Positions 32,148-34,686 of a stretch of DNA of 34,686 nucleotides are shown here, piece after piece. A program made the position numbers and the translations under genes. Source of the stretch: an uncultured Bacteroidales bacterium (GTDB lineage Bacteria; Bacteroidota; Bacteroidia; Bacteroidales; Muribaculaceae); assembly GCA_902793405.1 (NCBI GenBank), contig CADBDH010000035.1, positions 1 through 34,686 of the forward strand. The letters run 5' to 3'. Position 1 is the first letter of the stretch; each line of letters begins with the position of its first letter. The notes under the pieces are model-generated. The model did not search any database, was not told the origin of the DNA, and was given only the letters and a program-made list of their open reading frames with translations.

Positions 32148-34067
32148 CTACTCTTGCGTCAACGAGGTGACTTCGCCATAGTTGTGGGCCCAAATCATGG
32201 GTTCCTGCAACCACTTGTAGTTCTTGTAGGCGCCCAGGCGCTCGAGTTCCTGACGGTTGTACTTCTCCTCGGTCTCGGGGTCATAGTTGATGCGCTGGAT
32301 CCAGGTATTCTCCTTCTGCTCCTCGGTCAAGCCGTCAATCCAGTAGGCTGAATAGAGGTTGTAAGGACGACGCAGGGTGGGATAAACGATCTCCTGGTTG
32401 TCACCGATACCGTAGTGGTTACGGTTGTTGCTGTAGTGGTAACGGCGCATGTCGGTCCACTGCTCGGGCTGCAGATACATGGCGATATACTTCTGCTGCA
32501 TGAGGTCGCTCAACGTGAACTCACTGGGATTGAAATACCAGTGCTTGTTGCCGCGGTCGGTCACCTTGTGGACAGCAGGCGTGCTGCTCGTGCCACGGAA
32601 GTAGTCCTCATTGTCGAGGAACGCGGCCACCTGACCTTCCCAGTACTCGGCAGCCTGATAGCCGGGCTTGCCGCCGGCAACCGAATTGCCCGGATATTTG
32701 TTGTCGGTGTTGGCATTATAGTTCTCGTTGGGATAGAGTCGCAAGAAGGCTGCGAGGTGACGCTGGATATTCCACTGTGTAGCTTCCTTAGCCAGCGCGC
32801 AAGCCTCGGTCTTCTTGCCCATCCAGTACATAGCCTCGGCCTTGATGAAGTAGAGTTCCTCCATCGTGAAGATGGGGTTATAGGCGTCGGCTGCACCGGC
32901 ATAGGCGCCCAGGTACAGGTTGGGATAGTTGGCAATCTTGTAGGACGTACCCATACCGATGTTGTTCTCCAGGTAACGCATCTTGATGCGCTCGCTGGTC
33001 ACAGAAGGGCTTGCAGGTCCCGTGCGGGCAATCATCAGCAGTCCGCAGCGCGGGTCATTGGCAAAGCCGTCGTGTGCTCCCTCGGCATTAAACATGCCGC
33101 AGGTCATCTCGTTGTCGGGCTTGCTGATACCCAGCAGATCCACCATAAAGAACTTGCTCGGGATGGCGCTGCCCAACAGGTTGCCGCGCGACTCCCACGA
33201 GTTGATGACGGGCTGGGCTACGCTCCAAACGGCATTCTGCGTGCCCGTGCCACCGTCCCAGTAATAGCGGGGCTCGTTGCCGAACCATGCGTCACGGCCG
33301 CCCTGATAGTCAAACACGTCGCCCTTGCGCCACTGGTTGATGGCGGCATCGGCAGCATCGATAATCTTCTGGCACATCGCAGGGCTGCGATCCACATTGG
33401 GGATGTTGCGCAGCAGCAGGCGGGCTTTGATTGCATAAACCAGACCTTTCCACTTCTCGAGGTCACCGCCATAGACGCGGTCTTCCTTGGCCGTGAGGGG
33501 CTGGTTGTCGGGGTTGTTGATGACCGCAGGGTCCTCATACATCTTGATGAGGTCTTCGCACTCCTGCATCATCCAGGCATATACCGAAGCCTGGGTGTCA
33601 TAGGTGGGAGCGATGCTCTGATAAGCCTCGCTGCGGGGGATGTCGCCAAAAGCATCAGTTGTCAGCTGGGTGGACATCAGCATGATGGTGCGGCCTATCA
33701 ACTCGTAGTTGGGTGAATTGATGGCCTTGGAATTATCGATCAGATTGACGGTGTTCTTGCCGATGTCATAGAAATGACGGCGCCACATCGGGTGGCGGTT
33801 CATCGTCAGCATCTCCCACTCGCACTTGTAGCTGTAGGCACCCACCGAACTCTTGCCGCCGGTGGTAAGCATTTGGGAGAAGTAGGCGTAGTATTCGCTA
33901 TGGTCATAAACAATCTGCTGGGCGTAATAGATGATGACGGGCAGACCGTCCTTGGCCTCTATCTTATGGGCCCTGTCGGGGTTGACATTGTCATCGAGCA
34001 CATCATTGCAGCTCACCGACACCAGGCCAACCAGCATCAATAATGCAAAAAACTTAATCTTTTTCAT
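32148..34067 (-). CDS. SusD/RagB-family outer-membrane nutrient-binding lipoprotein
   Basis: The 639-residue protein has a lipoprotein signal peptide with lipobox VSVSC (Cys20) and the SusD-like helical fold. Typical features are the NDVLDDNVNPDRA opening, the TPR-like helices with QLTTDAFGDIPRSEAYQ, the KWKGLVYAIKARLLL segment and the C-terminal PEQWTDMRRYHYSNN segment. The opening and the DAFGDIP region point to the SusD-like_2 branch. It forms the lid of the SusC transporter and binds glycan or peptide at the cell surface. It lies 17 nt after the susC stop and is surely co-transcribed with it. Confidence 0.92.
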   Translation of the reverse strand: MKKIKFFALLMLVGLVSVSCNDVLDDNVNPDRAHKIEAKDGLPVIIYYAQQIVYDHSEYYAYFSQMLTTGGKSSVGAYSYKCEWEMLTMNRHPMWRRHFYDIGKNTVNLIDNSKAINSPNYELIGRTIMLMSTQLTTDAFGDIPRSEAYQSIAPTYDTQASVYAWMMQECEDLIKMYEDPAVINNPDNQPLTAKEDRVYGGDLEKWKGLVYAIKARLLLRNIPNVDRSPAMCQKIIDAADAAINQWRKGDVFDYQGGRDAWFGNEPRYYWDGGTGTQNAVWSVAQPVINSWESRGNLLGSAIPSKFFMVDLLGISKPDNEMTCGMFNAEGAHDGFANDPRCGLLMIARTGPASPSVTSERIKMRYLENNIGMGTSYKIANYPNLYLGAYAGAADAYNPIFTMEELYFIKAEAMYWMGKKTEACALAKEATQWNIQRHLAAFLRLYPNENYNANTDNKYPGNSVAGGKPGYQAAEYWEGQVAAFLDNEDYFRGTSSTPAVHKVTDRGNKHWYFNPSEFTLSDLMQQKYIAMYLQPEQWTDMRRYHYSNNRNHYGIGDNQEIVYPTLRRPYNLYSAYWIDGLTEEQKENTWIQRINYDPETEEKYNRQELERLGAYKNYKWLQEPMIWAHNYGEVTSLTQE

Positions 34068-34084
34068 AGTCGTTGGCCTCCTGT

Positions 34085-34686
34085 TTAGAATGTTGCTTTA
34101 AGTGTGAAATTGAAACTGCGCGTGCTGGGCACGTTGTAATTGTCGATACCAGCGCTACCGGTACCGCCGCCGGTACCTGCAAGCACGGCGGGGTCATTGC
34201 CGCGGTACTTGGTCAACAGGAACAGGTTGCGTGCTGTAGCGGTAAGCGACAAGCCCTTGACGGGCCAAGTGCGCTTGAAGTGCTTGCCGATGTCATAGCT
34301 CAGCGTCACATAACTCAAGCGGATATAGGAACCGTCCTCGATAAAGTTGGACGATACAGTCGAGTAATAGGTGTTGATGAAAGCGGTATTTGTCATAGAG
34401 GCTGCTCATGCCGTTGGTGATCTGGCTGCGACCCGTGACGTTGACCACGTCACCGCCCTTGCGGCCGTCGAACAGGAAGGACAGGCTCGCGTTCTTGTAA
34501 CGCAAGGTGCTGCCGATACCCAACAGCCAGTCGGGCTCACGGTTACCGATGTAGAGGCCCTTGGCGGCATCGATGATGGGATAACCATTCTCGTCACACA
34601 CGACACGACCTTCGGGGTCACGCACGTAGTCTTTACCCGAGATACCCGTCGATGACTCGTGCAATCGGGCAACGGGGAAGATGTCG
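34085..34686 (-). pseudogene. SusC/RagA-family TonB-dependent receptor, C-terminal part, with apparent frameshift
   Basis: Two frames together give the C-terminal beta-barrel of a SusC-type receptor. The upstream frame, open from the window edge, reads through DWLLGIGSTLRYKNASLSFL and GRKGGDVVNVTGRSQ, then loses family likeness after SSLYDKYR. The downstream frame continues FINTYYSTVSSNFIEDGSYI and ends in the normal SRSFNFTLKATF-like barrel terminus (here STRSFNFTLKATF). They join at the AAA at 34380-34382 (TTT on the coding strand): removing one base there restores YDKYRFINTYYS. This is either a sequencing or assembly error in a homopolymer or a real frameshift; the intact susD and downstream genes favour error or a recent mutation. 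Most of the gene lies outside the window. Confidence 0.8.

Overview
The window reads as a chromosomal segment of a gut-type member of the Bacteroidales (Prevotellaceae or Muribaculaceae-like). The evidence is a SusC/SusD pair, lipoprotein signal peptides, C10 (streptopain/interpain) peptidases, TPR-transmembrane signalling proteins, DUF4250, and promoters of the Bacteroidetes type (TTTG, about 19-21 bp, TAnnTTTG) in place of sigma-70 boxes. Most genes are GC-rich; one island (about 10.1-15.7 kb) is visibly AT-richer. No rRNA, tRNA, CRISPR array or intact transposase was seen.

Layout. 1-4.4 kb (minus): a TPR-transmembrane protein cut by the window edge, a dockerin-tagged C10 peptidase, and a small secreted TonB-C-domain protein. 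4.6-9.5 kb is housekeeping: a RluA-family pseudouridine synthase with a long N-terminal extension (minus), then a plus-strand run of DUF4250, exodeoxyribonuclease III, an AI-2E-family permease and miaA. 9.5-10.1 kb is repeat-rich non-coding DNA ending in a two-way terminator. 10.1-15.7 kb (minus, AT-rich): a secreted CotH kinase with an N-terminal dockerin pair, a beta-helix-like secreted protein 2 nt upstream of it, a small DUF3244-like protein, and a TPR/transmembrane/helix-turn-helix regulator. 15.8-16.1 kb holds a 226-bp MITE-like element and a 26-bp perfect inverted repeat. 16.1-18.7 kb is a second dockerin-tagged C10 peptidase. 18.8-34.7 kb (minus) is a polysaccharide-utilisation-like cluster; in transcription order it encodes SusC (partial, frameshifted), SusD, two lipoproteins, a GHL10 glycosyl hydrolase, a CotH lipoprotein kinase, two tandem 461-residue paralogues, a phosphodiester glycosidase and CutC.

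The unifying feature is a dockerin-type calcium-binding repeat pair (GDVNGDGEVNIADVNAIIDMI-like) on seven otherwise unrelated secreted proteins, 14 repeats in all. The repeat is so uniform that one common receptor is likely, but no cohesin-like domain was recognised here. Two CotH kinases lie among the tagged proteins, and each C10 peptidase is followed on the same strand by a TPR-transmembrane signalling gene. I infer an extracellular, dockerin-organised degradative system in a Bacteroidales host, combining proteolysis, glycan and phosphodiester cleavage, and possible extracellular phosphorylation. Its receptor and targets are not visible in this window.
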